Source: CAZKUN01 sp964555935 (GTDB lineage Bacteria; Armatimonadota; Zipacnadia; Zipacnadales; VGFC01). Taken from it: a DNA stretch of 34,360 nucleotides. Positions 1 through 9,010 of this stretch are shown here, one piece after another. Position 1 is the first letter of the stretch; the number at the start of each line of letters is the position of its first letter. The stretch covers positions 1 to 34,360 of the forward strand of contig CAZKUN010000078.1 in assembly GCA_964555935.1 (NCBI GenBank), written 5' to 3'. The notes under the pieces are model-generated. The model had not been told where the DNA came from and searched no databases. It saw only the letters and a program-made list of their open reading frames with translations. The translations under genes and the position numbers were made by a program.

Positions 1-2
1 TG

Positions 3-1403
3 TGCCCCGATGGCGCCGATGTCATCCCTCTATGCCCACCGGGGATGCTCTGCTACCAGCACGTTCTCGACCGCGACGAGGCCTACTCGCGCGAGTTCAT
101 GGCATCCCTCGCTGGCACACTCGACGAGGCGGGTTTGCTCGAGAAGATGCCGCTGATGACGACCGGGGGCGGCACGGCGGCGGAGGTCATCACAGCCGAG
201 CAGATCGACAACTTCGCCGCGTGGTGCAAGGGCGCGCCCGTGCTGCTTCATGACAACAACTTCCCCGCCGGATTCCGCGTCGGCGCCTACGAGACCGATC
301 CCGACGGGCCGCGTTTCGCCCACCAGGTGAACGAGCGCTATCCCGCTGGCTATCGCAGCGATGACCTGTACAAGCGGCTGTGGGGCATCGTGTGGAATGG
401 CCAGAACGACCAACACGCGCTCGCCTGGTGCCAGGGCCAGTTCATGTGGAACATGCTGGCCGTCGACCGCGAGCGCATCAACGAATTGGCCACTCGAAAA
501 GTGACGACCGGCGAATCGTATGGCTTGGTGAAGTCATTCTTCGAGGAGTTCGACAATCCCGGGTGTTACCTGCCCGACTGCCAGCCGCCGTACCGCGTGA
601 AGACCATTTCCGACACCGTCGGTTTCCCCGCCGAGGCCTGGAGCTATGACATGGCGTTCACCGACGCCAACCGCCTGGCGTGTCGGCGCCTTCGCGACAA
701 GCTTAGCCTGCTGATCCCGAGGTTGGAGGTCGAGTGGGAGAACGAATTCGAGAGGGCCGCGAGCCTGAAGTCTCTCGGATATCCTGCCCTGACGTTCGCC
801 GAGGTCTACCTGGCCTACGGCTACATGCGCGGCTGGGACGACCAAGCCGACGCCGACCTGCTGGAGGGCCACGCGCTTCGCGATCTGCACCTGCGGGCCG
901 ATGACATCCAGGAGCGTTACTTCGCCGGGCCCAAGGAAGCGCCGGGCCGCCCCCAGGTCGACCACAACTACTACTCGGGGCACTTGCATTTCCTCTACAC
1001 TGATGGGGACTTCAAGCCGCCTCCCAAGACCCCCGATGAGGCCACGCTATACATTGACATCTGGCAGGAAGCCCTGGATACGCGCTTCTACCGGCAAATC
1101 CTCGCTACACCGGCCGACGATGACCCGGAGGTAATCGACGGGGCGACCACGATCGATTTGGGTCGCGAGGTGGCTGGCGCGAGCCTGATACGCGTGAAGA
1201 TCGGAACCGACGCGACCGACACGAGCCAATCGACGCTCGTGACCTTCTCGGCGGGCGATCTCGTCCATGAGGATGCGGTCTGCAAACCCCGATGGATCAA
1301 CTGGATCGTCCCGCCCGACACGGTTCTTTCGAGCATCGAGATCAACACCGACGGACCAGCCCGGATCTACGCGCTTGACGTGTATGCCGCCGCAGTGCCA
1401 TGA
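3..1403 (+). CDS. GH84-like beta-N-acetylglucosaminidase, 5'-truncated
   Basis: The frame is open from the first bases of the window, so the N-terminus and probably the catalytic Asp-Asp pair of the family lie upstream. What remains reads like the C-terminal half of a GH84 barrel: a VIPLCPP strand, then MPLMTTGGG followed by an ITAEQI helix (the position of the 'WTG...V...I' strand in GH84), then LLHDNNFPAG, which matches the 'WDNYPVND' substrate-binding strand, and a NGQNDQHALAWCQGQFMWN segment like the 'NPMNQ..ASK.AL..VADYLWN' stretch. A beta-rich tail of about 150 residues follows. GH84 enzymes remove beta-GlcNAc using the substrate's acetamido group as nucleophile. It is probably exported like its neighbours, but the signal region is missing. 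It converges on the next gene with 19 bases between stops. The family call is by remembered motifs; a related GH20-like barrel is the main alternative. Confidence 0.72.
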   Translation, partial: CPDGADVIPLCPPGMLCYQHVLDRDEAYSREFMASLAGTLDEAGLLEKMPLMTTGGGTAAEVITAEQIDNFAAWCKGAPVLLHDNNFPAGFRVGAYETDPDGPRFAHQVNERYPAGYRSDDLYKRLWGIVWNGQNDQHALAWCQGQFMWNMLAVDRERINELATRKVTTGESYGLVKSFFEEFDNPGCYLPDCQPPYRVKTISDTVGFPAEAWSYDMAFTDANRLACRRLRDKLSLLIPRLEVEWENEFERAASLKSLGYPALTFAEVYLAYGYMRGWDDQADADLLEGHALRDLHLRADDIQERYFAGPKEAPGRPQVDHNYYSGHLHFLYTDGDFKPPPKTPDEATLYIDIWQEALDTRFYRQILATPADDDPEVIDGATTIDLGREVAGASLIRVKIGTDATDTSQSTLVTFSAGDLVHEDAVCKPRWINWIVPPDTVLSSIEINTDGPARIYALDVYAAAVP

Positions 1404-1422
1404 CGCCACCGCCAACGTGCTC

Positions 1423-2421
1423 TCATGGCATCTGCTCCAACTTATCCAGGTCGCCAAGGCCCCAATCGGCCGGACTTCCAGGCCCAGCCGCCAATCGCTC
1501 CAGCAGATCGGGGATCACCACCTCCAGCACTTCCGCTCTGCAGGTGGCCTCAAACTCCATCTCTGGCGTCTCATCCATGATATCTGGCGCCTGTTCCTCG
1601 CGGGTGTCATATACCCGCGGGGTGTAGGGCAAGTAGGTAACGAAGTCGGTGAACTCCATGCCGTCGAGTAGGAGCGCCGGCATCCACTTGTTCACGTGGT
1701 AGCGCAGCATCTCATGCTCGCTACGCCCCTTCCAGGTCCTCTTCCCCGCGTCATTGATGACAAAGCCCGAGTAGCGCGCGGAGTGCGGAACCCAGAGATC
1801 GCGATCGTGCTCCTGAAAGTCTGCGTACTCGTGAATGCGATGGTCGACCGGGCGGGGCCCCTCAAACACAACGATGTCGATGCGACACAAGGCAAAGTTC
1901 TTGGCCGGGAGCACCCAGAGGTAATCAACGTACGTAGTATCCGGAGGTAGCTCCAGAACCCGCCGCAGGCGCAAGCAAGGCTCGTCGTCAACGGCTACCT
2001 TGTTGACCCGCAGCTTGACCCATTTGGCGTCCGCCAGCGGCCTGGGGCTGAATGTACCCATCGCCTCTCTCTGGAAGTTGCGCGGCCCATAGCAGGCGTG
2101 TTCCTCGGGCTCGGAACCATCTGGATGGTGCGTCACCCGTTCATAGAGCCAGCGCGAGGCTGGCCTGTCGAGGGCGAGGTACGTCGTGGCCGCGCGGTCG
2201 ACGACCCGGCCGTCATAGCCTGGTCCCTGCCACTGGACCCGCGTGCCATAGCCTCGGAACGTCTGGAGCGAGTCCGAGCGCTGCTCCAGTGCCTGTAGGA
2301 TTTCCTCCGGGACTGCCTTCGCATCATCCCCGCGCGCAGCGACTCCGAGGCCGCAGAATCCTAACATCAAGACCATCATCAGACTGCTTCGCTTCCGGTC
2401 AGACCGCTGATCTCTCTCCAT
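1423..2421 (-). CDS. Exported LolA/RseB-like protein of unknown function
   Basis: A 332-residue protein with a positively charged N-terminus and a hydrophobic stretch (SLMMVLMLGFCGLGVAARG) typical of a signal peptide. The start at 2421 is backed by GGGGAGGG at 2430-2437, 8 bases upstream. The mature protein begins with a helix (PEEILQALEQRSDSLQTFRG) followed by alternating beta strands, the pattern of the LolA/LolB/RseB lipoprotein-carrier fold common in exported proteins of Planctomycetota-like genomes. The C-terminus is acidic and Pro-rich. No catalytic motif is visible. It is transcribed alone, toward the GH84-like gene and divergent from the GH43-like gene. It could bind lipid or glycan or be an envelope-stress sensor, but nothing in the sequence decides this. 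Confidence 0.8.
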   Translation of the reverse strand: MERDQRSDRKRSSLMMVLMLGFCGLGVAARGDDAKAVPEEILQALEQRSDSLQTFRGYGTRVQWQGPGYDGRVVDRAATTYLALDRPASRWLYERVTHHPDGSEPEEHACYGPRNFQREAMGTFSPRPLADAKWVKLRVNKVAVDDEPCLRLRRVLELPPDTTYVDYLWVLPAKNFALCRIDIVVFEGPRPVDHRIHEYADFQEHDRDLWVPHSARYSGFVINDAGKRTWKGRSEHEMLRYHVNKWMPALLLDGMEFTDFVTYLPYTPRVYDTREEQAPDIMDETPEMEFEATCRAEVLEVVIPDLLERLAAGPGSPADWGLGDLDKLEQMP

Positions 2422-2762
2422 GCCTCTCGCCCTCCCCGTTATTGCGCATCAGCCGACGGATAAATATCCACAATCCGCACGAGACTAACTATAAGACATC
2501 TTTGGCGCACAAGTGTTCATATCAGTCCGATGTCAACGCATGTCGCCCGGCTCAAGTGCGATCCGGGCGCCCGGTGTGGTGGAGTGATAGAACCGATTGA
2601 GGGGACTCAAGGTCAGAGCGAGAGCTGTGATGCAGCCTCCGCCCCGACGAGGGCGAACGGCGGCGGTCGGCGAACGAAATGCGGCAGCCCTCCTGGCGAT
2701 ACCCTCAAGGCTCAACAGCCGCCACGCTGCAACCTGACCGCTACACCGAAAGAGGCGCGGAG
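2422..2762. other. 341-base divergent intergenic region
   Basis: This gap separates two divergent exported-protein genes and should carry promoters for both. It holds an AT-richer patch at about 2458-2530, unusual in this GC-rich window, with TATAGT on the minus strand near 2490 as a possible -10 element, but I see no -35 at proper spacing. A perfect 12-base palindrome CCGGGCGCCCGG lies at 2563-2574. Short open frames here have no ribosome-binding site or credible composition. AGAGG at 2751-2755 is the ribosome-binding site of the rightward gene. Confidence 0.4.
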
Positions 2763-4532
2763 ATGAAGTCACGCACCTTCCTGCCCGTTCTGGCCATTGC
2801 CCTGCTGCTTGCTTCGCCAATGGCATGCGCGCAATCTCTTACGCTAGACAAGGCCTCCTATTCGGCGGGCGAGCCCATTCAGGCAGTCTGGTCGGGCTCC
2901 GAAGGCCCTGATGACAGGATTGGCATCTTCCTGGGTTCTTTTGCACCGGCTGACGGCGTCAGCAGCCACGCTCCCGACATGTGGGCAACCGCGGCGGAGC
3001 CTTCCGGCGACATCACCTTCACGACGCCGCTTCCGACAGGTGATTACGTCGCCCATCTGATGCAGGGCGAAGGCCCTAACATGCTGACGGAGGGCGTGCG
3101 GTTCACGATAGCTCACGGGGCGGACATGGGCGGCGGCATCGGGCACAGGCTGTTGATCGGCCCCGATATTCCGGGCGGGCAACTCGCCGACCCTCAGGTG
3201 ATGAAGGAAGGCTCGACGTACTACATCACCGGCACGTATTCGGGCGCGGGGGGGCACATCTACTCGACCGATGACTTCCAGGAGATCACCGCCACGTGGA
3301 TGGAGATAGACACAAAGCCCTGGCCCTACCCGTACCAGCACATATGGGCGTTTGAGATCTACAAGCATACCGACGGCACGTGGCATGCCTACGGATTCGA
3401 CTATGACCGAGGCGGCCTGTATCACTTCGTGCCGGACCCGGATCCAGCAACGACCAAGTTCCCCGTGCTCAGGTGGAAGGAAAAGGAGCTGCTGCTCCCC
3501 GGCGACTACGACAACCGAGTCGCGCGCGATGGAGCGGATCTGTATCTCCTGACCGCCAAGGGCAACGAGGGACACATCTCGATCTACTGCCACCGGATGC
3601 TCGACCCAGGCACACTCGACCCCGACTACACGCCCCACCGGATCATGAGTCACCATGGCGATGGCCTCGTATCGGAGAGGCGAAACGCCGTGGGCGCCAT
3701 GAAGATCCACGAGTGCCCGTTCATCATCAAGGTGTCCGCGCCGGGCGGCGAAAAGTACGTCATGTGCTACACGGTCGGCGACTACGGCATCCGCGACTAC
3801 AAGATCGGCGTCGCGTACTCAGACGTGCTGATACCACCCCCGGGAACGGAATACACGAAGGCGACCAAACCCGACACGCAGAACGTGTGGGGCTCAGGCG
3901 CGGGGGCCGAAGAAGTGGTGTACCTGACCCAGACTGAGAAGCCATCCTGGCCCAACTACCACGCCACACGGTTCAACAGGCCCGGCAGCGGCGATATCGT
4001 TGAGCATGATAGGAACTACTTCATGATCTATCACGCCGCCGTGCCGCTGCAGATGGAAGGCATGGTCGGCACGCGAGGCTACGATCCGGGACGCGTGGCG
4101 TGGATCATGCCTGTCACGTTTGATTTCACGGGTCCGATGGATACTTGGGCCACGCCTGGTTTCCCAGCCGAAGACCCGCAGCAGCCTTCCATCTGGCCAG
4201 ACAAGACAACGTATGCCCCGGGCGAGGATGTCGTGATTCACTTCAGCAACGCGGGGCAGTCGGCGTGGGACTGGATTGGACTATTCGAGGGCGAAGCAGA
4301 CAATGCGGACCACCTCGCGCGGACCAACGTCCATGGAGGCGCCGAGGGCGTTACGGATGTCTGGGCGTGGGAGCGGACCAACTACAGTTTCAGTGGAAGC
4401 GTGACATTCCCCGGCGGCCTCGATGCGCCAGGCAAACACGATGCCCGCCTGTTCTTCTATAGTGGGACGAATCCGGTGGCCGCGAGCTGCGCGTTTGAGG
4501 TGGCCGCCGCCGGCGCGACGCCGGCGCCATAG
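2763..4532 (+). CDS. GH43-type five-bladed propeller glycosidase with two Ig-like domains
   Basis: 589 residues from ATG 2763, chosen over the in-frame ATG at 2679 because AGAGG lies 7 bases upstream and the protein then opens with a signal peptide (MKSRTFLPVLAIALLLAS, likely cut after ACA). Residues about 25-117 form an Ig-like domain, 128-470 a five-bladed beta-propeller, and 475-589 a second Ig-like domain related to the first. The propeller has a GH43-style first blade with D143 in LADPQV followed by YYITGTYSG, a second blade IWAFEIYK..DGTWHAYGF, E317 in ECPFIIK and H424 in MIYHA, fitting base, modulator, acid and metal or sugar-binding positions of clan GH-F or GH117-like enzymes. Such enzymes cleave arabinose-, xylose-, galactose- or anhydrogalactose-type linkages; the substrate here is unknown. 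It converges with the membrane-protein gene. Confidence 0.82.
   Translation: MKSRTFLPVLAIALLLASPMACAQSLTLDKASYSAGEPIQAVWSGSEGPDDRIGIFLGSFAPADGVSSHAPDMWATAAEPSGDITFTTPLPTGDYVAHLMQGEGPNMLTEGVRFTIAHGADMGGGIGHRLLIGPDIPGGQLADPQVMKEGSTYYITGTYSGAGGHIYSTDDFQEITATWMEIDTKPWPYPYQHIWAFEIYKHTDGTWHAYGFDYDRGGLYHFVPDPDPATTKFPVLRWKEKELLLPGDYDNRVARDGADLYLLTAKGNEGHISIYCHRMLDPGTLDPDYTPHRIMSHHGDGLVSERRNAVGAMKIHECPFIIKVSAPGGEKYVMCYTVGDYGIRDYKIGVAYSDVLIPPPGTEYTKATKPDTQNVWGSGAGAEEVVYLTQTEKPSWPNYHATRFNRPGSGDIVEHDRNYFMIYHAAVPLQMEGMVGTRGYDPGRVAWIMPVTFDFTGPMDTWATPGFPAEDPQQPSIWPDKTTYAPGEDVVIHFSNAGQSAWDWIGLFEGEADNADHLARTNVHGGAEGVTDVWAWERTNYSFSGSVTFPGGLDAPGKHDARLFFYSGTNPVAASCAFEVAAAGATPAP
4508..4526 (+). terminator. GC-rich hairpin at gene end, possible terminator
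   Basis: An 8-base perfect stem (4508-4515 pairing with 4519-4526) with a CGA loop sits on the last codons of the GH43-like gene, just before its stop. There is no downstream T run, so if it terminates transcription it is not a classical intrinsic terminator. It could also simply reflect GC-rich codons for the Ala/Gly/Pro tail. Confidence 0.22.
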
Positions 4533-4575
4533 GAGACATCGCGGCGGGCCAGATGCTCGCCACTTGAGGGTGCGC

Positions 4576-6522
4576 TCAGGCGACCAACGTCGTTTCGTAG
4601 ATCATACCAACGGTGAGCGCCACGGCCCTTCCGCCGTAGTGGCCGACCATCAGGCCGATGAAGAATGGGACGCAGCTGCGGTAGGTCTTCACTCCGCCCC
4701 ATCTGAGAATGATGATCTTCACCATCCACGCAATCAGAAACGCCAGATAGACCGCGTAGAGCGTGAACGAGGAGGCGGCCGCCAGCCCGAGCGGGTGGAG
4801 CGGCCACCACGCGAACTGGTGGTTGAGCACGGTCAGCCCGACCATCGCCAGCGCGCCGATCCCCGTGAAGATGAGCGGGCGCGGATCGAAGCTGCCAGGC
4901 GTGTTAATCTGGCCCAGGACCTGGCCGTACGTGGCCGGCCCCCACCCGCGAAAGACCCACGTCGGCCACGTCGCGGCGCCGTGTCTGTAGCCCAGCCAAA
5001 GCACGCTCAGCGGCGCGACGATGAGCCCGAGAAAAACACTGAGCATGACGCCGCGCGTCATGTCGCGACCGCTGATGCCGCCATGCCGCTGGACCTGAAC
5101 AGCCTCGGCGGCGAGGGCCGACAGAACGGTCTGCACGTCGCCATGCCACGAGTACGATAGCCCCAGCGCGAGCATCCCATCGCGCCCGATCGCGCGCGGG
5201 CCGAGGGCCTGGATGACCGGGTTCTGGGCGACTTGTGGCGGGACGAGGTAGAAGACGCCCGACTGGCAGATCACGCGCGCGAGATAGAGGTAGATCAGCG
5301 TCGCCAGCGGGACAAACAGAGCGATGACGAGCACGGGCATTCGGGAGTAACTCAGCCATCCGGCCATGGTGGCGAGGCTGCCGCCGAGCAGCAGCAGACC
5401 CGCGCGGGGAGACATGAGCTGCCCGTCGCCGATATCAGCGCCCGCGACGGCCGCTCGCCAGTAGGCGGCGAGGTGCTTGCGCGCGCTGAAGACCGTGCCG
5501 AACATGAGCACCAAGAACGCGCCGAAGCTCTGCCACGCCGCCGCCCCGCTGCCCCAGACAAACATCCCCGCCGGGCCTATGTCGAGTCCCAACCGCGTCA
5601 GGACGCCCACCTCGACGATCTTGATCAGCACGTAGCTGAGCCAGACGCTGAGCAGGACATCCGTCGGCACGAAGAACCCGACCCCCAGCGCAAGCATGTT
5701 GACGTTGAGTCGCAGCGCCGGGAAGTGCGGCGAGAACTGGACCGAAGGCCAGGCGAGCGAGCCGAGGTGGCCAACGGGAATGGCGGGGAAGCTAGGAATG
5801 AGGTGTTTGATGACGCCGCAGGTCGCGGCAACGAATGGGATCGCCGCGCCGACCCAGAAAGTCGGTCTCCGGTAGACGGGGCGCGCCTCGGATCCGAGCC
5901 CGGGAAGGAGTTCCAGCGGGAGCTGCATGAGCGGGTACCGGAGTTTCTCATGGTCCAGCCACTGCTTGCGAAAGACCGCCGCGAGGGCATAGCACAGCAG
6001 CAACAGCGCGGCGAGCAAGGGCAGCCAGTAGGCCATCGGCGTCAGCACGTCACGCCACGGGACGCTCGCCCCCACCGGCAGACCCTCGTAGAACCAGAGC
6101 GCGGCGTTGCCCTTGTCGGAGATGATGAGGGTCTCGCGGATGTGGGGGATGAGATCGGTATCCCAGCGGTTCTCAAGCGAGGCGAAGTAGTGCGGCGAGA
6201 TGATCGCGGATAGCCAGAAGTAGACCAAGAAGATCGAGGTCGCGTTGCTGACCAGCCCCATGATGAAGATGAGGAACAGCTCGCGACGCGACAGCCCAAG
6301 GCGTGGATGGATCCGCCAGAGCACGAGGCTGATGACTAGCAGCAACAGAAACGGTCCCGCGCCCCCTTCGGGGAGATAGCTCCAGGAGAAGTTGCTGTAG
6401 CCGATGCTCTCGCAACAAGGCGACGCGAAGTTGACGAACGCCGAGACCAGCGCGCCGATCATCAGGGCGCGCGGCGTGGCGGCTCGGGCCGGCCTCTCCT
6501 CGGAGCACTCCGTGGATGGCAT
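4576..6522 (-). CDS. DUF6785/DUF6784-like polytopic membrane protein, putative transporter
   Basis: 648 residues from ATG 6522. This start has GAGGGG (plus-strand 6530-6535) 7 bases upstream and lies one base after the upstream gene's TGA (TGAGATG), so it is preferred over the ATG at 6552. The protein contains about a dozen or more hydrophobic segments, starting with LMIGALVSAFVNFASP, and the segment LGLSRRELFLIFIMGLVSNA, which I recall from the DUF6785/DUF6784 family found in Planctomycetota-like and Armatimonadota-like genomes; the layout resembles oligopeptide-transporter (OPT) proteins. Charged loops such as FRKQWLDHEKLRYPLMQLP recur in that family. No substrate is established to my knowledge. 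As the last gene of a coupled three-gene set with two exported carbohydrate-active-looking proteins, uptake of released sugars is a reasonable inference. Confidence 0.85.
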   Translation of the reverse strand: MPSTECSEERPARAATPRALMIGALVSAFVNFASPCCESIGYSNFSWSYLPEGGAGPFLLLLVISLVLWRIHPRLGLSRRELFLIFIMGLVSNATSIFLVYFWLSAIISPHYFASLENRWDTDLIPHIRETLIISDKGNAALWFYEGLPVGASVPWRDVLTPMAYWLPLLAALLLLCYALAAVFRKQWLDHEKLRYPLMQLPLELLPGLGSEARPVYRRPTFWVGAAIPFVAATCGVIKHLIPSFPAIPVGHLGSLAWPSVQFSPHFPALRLNVNMLALGVGFFVPTDVLLSVWLSYVLIKIVEVGVLTRLGLDIGPAGMFVWGSGAAAWQSFGAFLVLMFGTVFSARKHLAAYWRAAVAGADIGDGQLMSPRAGLLLLGGSLATMAGWLSYSRMPVLVIALFVPLATLIYLYLARVICQSGVFYLVPPQVAQNPVIQALGPRAIGRDGMLALGLSYSWHGDVQTVLSALAAEAVQVQRHGGISGRDMTRGVMLSVFLGLIVAPLSVLWLGYRHGAATWPTWVFRGWGPATYGQVLGQINTPGSFDPRPLIFTGIGALAMVGLTVLNHQFAWWPLHPLGLAAASSFTLYAVYLAFLIAWMVKIIILRWGGVKTYRSCVPFFIGLMVGHYGGRAVALTVGMIYETTLVA

Positions 6523-6523
6523 C

Positions 6524-9010
6524 TCAGGGCCCCTCAACGGGGCGCCACGCATCCAGGAGCAGGCGGCCCGTCTCCGAGGCGCACCGGACCTCCAACACGA
6601 GGCTGGTGGGCGTGGCCGAAGGCGCGTTCAGATCCAACCGCCAGGTAGCGACTTCCCCCGCGCCGCCCTTGGCGGCGATGGCGACGGGAGGCTGCCCCGC
6701 CAGGCTGACTGACCACTCGCCGCTCTCCCCCACACCCCGCAATTCAACGCCCGTGGCATTGATTCCCGCGACCGGCAGGTCAAGCCTGATCCGCGCGGTC
6801 GAGGGGGCGCGCGCGACGACCTCGCGCCCGCCCCAGGCGAAGAAATCCTCACGCCCGTATGGCATGAGATGGATCGTCACAGGGCCCGTGCCGGGCTCGG
6901 CAACGGCGTCCTCGATCTCGCGCCAGCCCGCGGGCGTGGCCGGTGCGGGATCGACGCCGATCTGGTCCAGGGCCATGAGATAGCCCCGGCTGCCGCGCTG
7001 CTTGCTGAGACAGGTGAACCGGATGCGCCCGATGCCTCCGGGAGCCGGGCTGAGCATCGGCGGCATGTCGTATCGATAGGCCTGCCGGTGCGGCCAAACG
7101 CTGTGGTAGTCAACGGACGCCGGCGTGCGGGCATGGCCGAGCACTCGAGCGAGAAAGTCGTCGGGGGTCTGGGCGGAACGGGGCGACGTCTGAGGCTCGC
7201 CCGCATCGACCAGCCGGATGCCGAAGACGCCGCCGGCGGGGAACGCGAGCCGATGAACCCATAGGCGCGCGTAACGGCTTTCCGGGAGGGGCGCCAGCAG
7301 ATCCAGCATGTCGCCAGGCCGCTCCGCGTTCCAGGCGAGGTAGGCGTCGGCGGAAGCGAAGGCATCACGCGCGCCGCTCGTCTCGGATCTGGCCAAGCCC
7401 GCCGTCGCCTCGGCGGCACTCGCCAGCGTCTCCGCTTCGCTGGACCATCCGCCGGGCAGTGGCCGGCCGCTCTGGCCATGCACGATCGGTGGCAGCTCGA
7501 CCACCTCGCCAGGCACGTCCGGCGCGGCGGCAGAGGACCCCGGCGACTGGTACCACACGATGCTGACCTCCGCGTGGGTCGGGCCGTCGCGCCCAGCCGC
7601 CACGTAGCGAAGGCGGCTCCCTGGCTGAAGCGCGGGCGGGTCGAGCCAGAAGTGACGCCCCGCGCCGGACCGGTCGGCCGATTCGAGGCTGTTGTGGTTC
7701 CAGAAGAGCGAAGCGGTGACCGCGTGTCCCTGGCGACCGGACAGGCCCAGAGGAAGCAGTGGTGGCCCATCCGCGACCACGTCGTCCCCATTTCGGAGTT
7801 CAAGACGGCTCTGCTGGCGCCACTCCCAGCTCGGGCCATGGCCGGTGGTGAACATTGAGAGCCCGACCAGGCGGCCCGCCGCGGGGGCTTCGAAGAGTTC
7901 CACCGGGCCCTCGCTCGGGAGGTCAACCCGCCGGGAGAGCCCACACAGCCGCCACGCGCTGTCGGCATCACCTCCCAGCGGGGCGATCCGCAACTCGCCC
8001 TCGAAACTCGCGGAGAGATCGGCGGACCGGTTCCAAACCGCAATCTGCAAACTACGCTCGAACGGGATCGGCAGGTGGAAGTAGACGACGGCTCCCGGCT
8101 CGACACGGCCGCCGCTGCGCTCGTAAGGATACACGATTCCAGCGACCCAATCTCCGGCCTCGGGCTGCCAAGCATGGGGCCATGGATGGCTGACCCCCAG
8201 CAGGTCCACGAAAGGCATGCGGAGCGTCGGCACGCCATCGGTCGTCAGCTCGATGACCTGATGGCGCAGCAGTTCGAGAGCGCCTGGGACCATCCGGAGC
8301 CGGAGTCCGACCACTTCCGCGGGTCCGCTCAGATCCGCCAGCAGCGCTTTCTCACCGGGCCGCACCTGAAGAGCGACGTCAACCTCGGTGGCGCCTGCGA
8401 CATCCTCCGACATATAGGGTGGGCGCTGGAGCAGTTCGCGCGCCTCGGCGAGAGCCAGCAGGTACGGTGAGCCGGCCTCCGTTGAGAATCCCGGCTCGGG
8501 AGCGGCAGCCAGCCGCCTGCCGGACAGCCACACCTCGGCGTCGATCTTCCCGGCGGTGATCGTCAGGCGCTTCTCAAAAGGTAGCGGCACGGAGCAGTGC
8601 GCGTAAGGGCCGGCCCGATGCACGAGCGGGAACGCGAAGGGGAGTTCGCCGCGCTTCTCGGCCTCTGGCGGCGGGTAGAGTTCGCCCCACGCGCTGAGTG
8701 GCTCGCACCGCAGCACTTCCACTCCATCCACCTCGATGGCGATCTCGCCGACCTCGCCGAGCATGATGTGGTCCACGACGCCCGGGCCATCGACGTCGAC
8801 CACCGTGAGGGGCTCTCCGCCCGGCGCGCCTCCCTCAGAGAAGGTATCGACGACGAACCGTTCCGCCGCCGCCGGACGCGCCAACCAGCGCAGATCCGTC
8901 AGGCGAGCGGGATCGGCCGAGGCGAGCGCCTGGGTCCGGGCGGGCGACCCGAGGAGCGCGAGCCCGATCAGGAGCAGTCCTCGCCCGAGCCGATCACTCC
9001 GCCAGCTCAT
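6524..9010 (-). CDS. Exported DUF2961 (GH172)-like protein
   Basis: 828 residues from ATG 9010, chosen over ATG 9043 because GGAGG (plus-strand 9017-9021) lies 6 bases upstream and a clean signal peptide follows (LGRGLLLIGLALLGSPA). The gene overlaps the upstream stop by 17 bases, suggesting translational coupling. Two jelly-roll-like units resemble the paired beta-sandwiches of DUF2961: the first near residues 70-165 (DGPGVVDHIML, then IEVDGVEVLRCEP, LPFAFPL), the second near 215-355 (GLRLRM, then TTDGVPTLRMPFVDLLGVSH at 265-272, YFHLPIPFERSL). A further 400 or so residues of beta-rich sequence are not recognised. GH172 enzymes studied elsewhere act on fructofuranose or arabinofuranose linkages; whether activity is retained here cannot be seen. 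The family call rests on motif memory and is moderate. Confidence 0.72.
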   Translation of the reverse strand: MSWRSDRLGRGLLLIGLALLGSPARTQALASADPARLTDLRWLARPAAAERFVVDTFSEGGAPGGEPLTVVDVDGPGVVDHIMLGEVGEIAIEVDGVEVLRCEPLSAWGELYPPPEAEKRGELPFAFPLVHRAGPYAHCSVPLPFEKRLTITAGKIDAEVWLSGRRLAAAPEPGFSTEAGSPYLLALAEARELLQRPPYMSEDVAGATEVDVALQVRPGEKALLADLSGPAEVVGLRLRMVPGALELLRHQVIELTTDGVPTLRMPFVDLLGVSHPWPHAWQPEAGDWVAGIVYPYERSGGRVEPGAVVYFHLPIPFERSLQIAVWNRSADLSASFEGELRIAPLGGDADSAWRLCGLSRRVDLPSEGPVELFEAPAAGRLVGLSMFTTGHGPSWEWRQQSRLELRNGDDVVADGPPLLPLGLSGRQGHAVTASLFWNHNSLESADRSGAGRHFWLDPPALQPGSRLRYVAAGRDGPTHAEVSIVWYQSPGSSAAAPDVPGEVVELPPIVHGQSGRPLPGGWSSEAETLASAAEATAGLARSETSGARDAFASADAYLAWNAERPGDMLDLLAPLPESRYARLWVHRLAFPAGGVFGIRLVDAGEPQTSPRSAQTPDDFLARVLGHARTPASVDYHSVWPHRQAYRYDMPPMLSPAPGGIGRIRFTCLSKQRGSRGYLMALDQIGVDPAPATPAGWREIEDAVAEPGTGPVTIHLMPYGREDFFAWGGREVVARAPSTARIRLDLPVAGINATGVELRGVGESGEWSVSLAGQPPVAIAAKGGAGEVATWRLDLNAPSATPTSLVLEVRCASETGRLLLDAWRPVEGP

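Noticed and set aside
2563..2574. CCGGGCGCCCGG palindrome as an operator
   Set aside because: Perfect but made only of G and C; such palindromes are expected often in sequence of this composition, so it is not listed as a regulatory site.
2530..2766. A short plus-strand frame in the intergenic region
   Set aside because: 78 residues of low-complexity Arg/Gly/Pro sequence without a ribosome-binding site, running into the start of the real gene.
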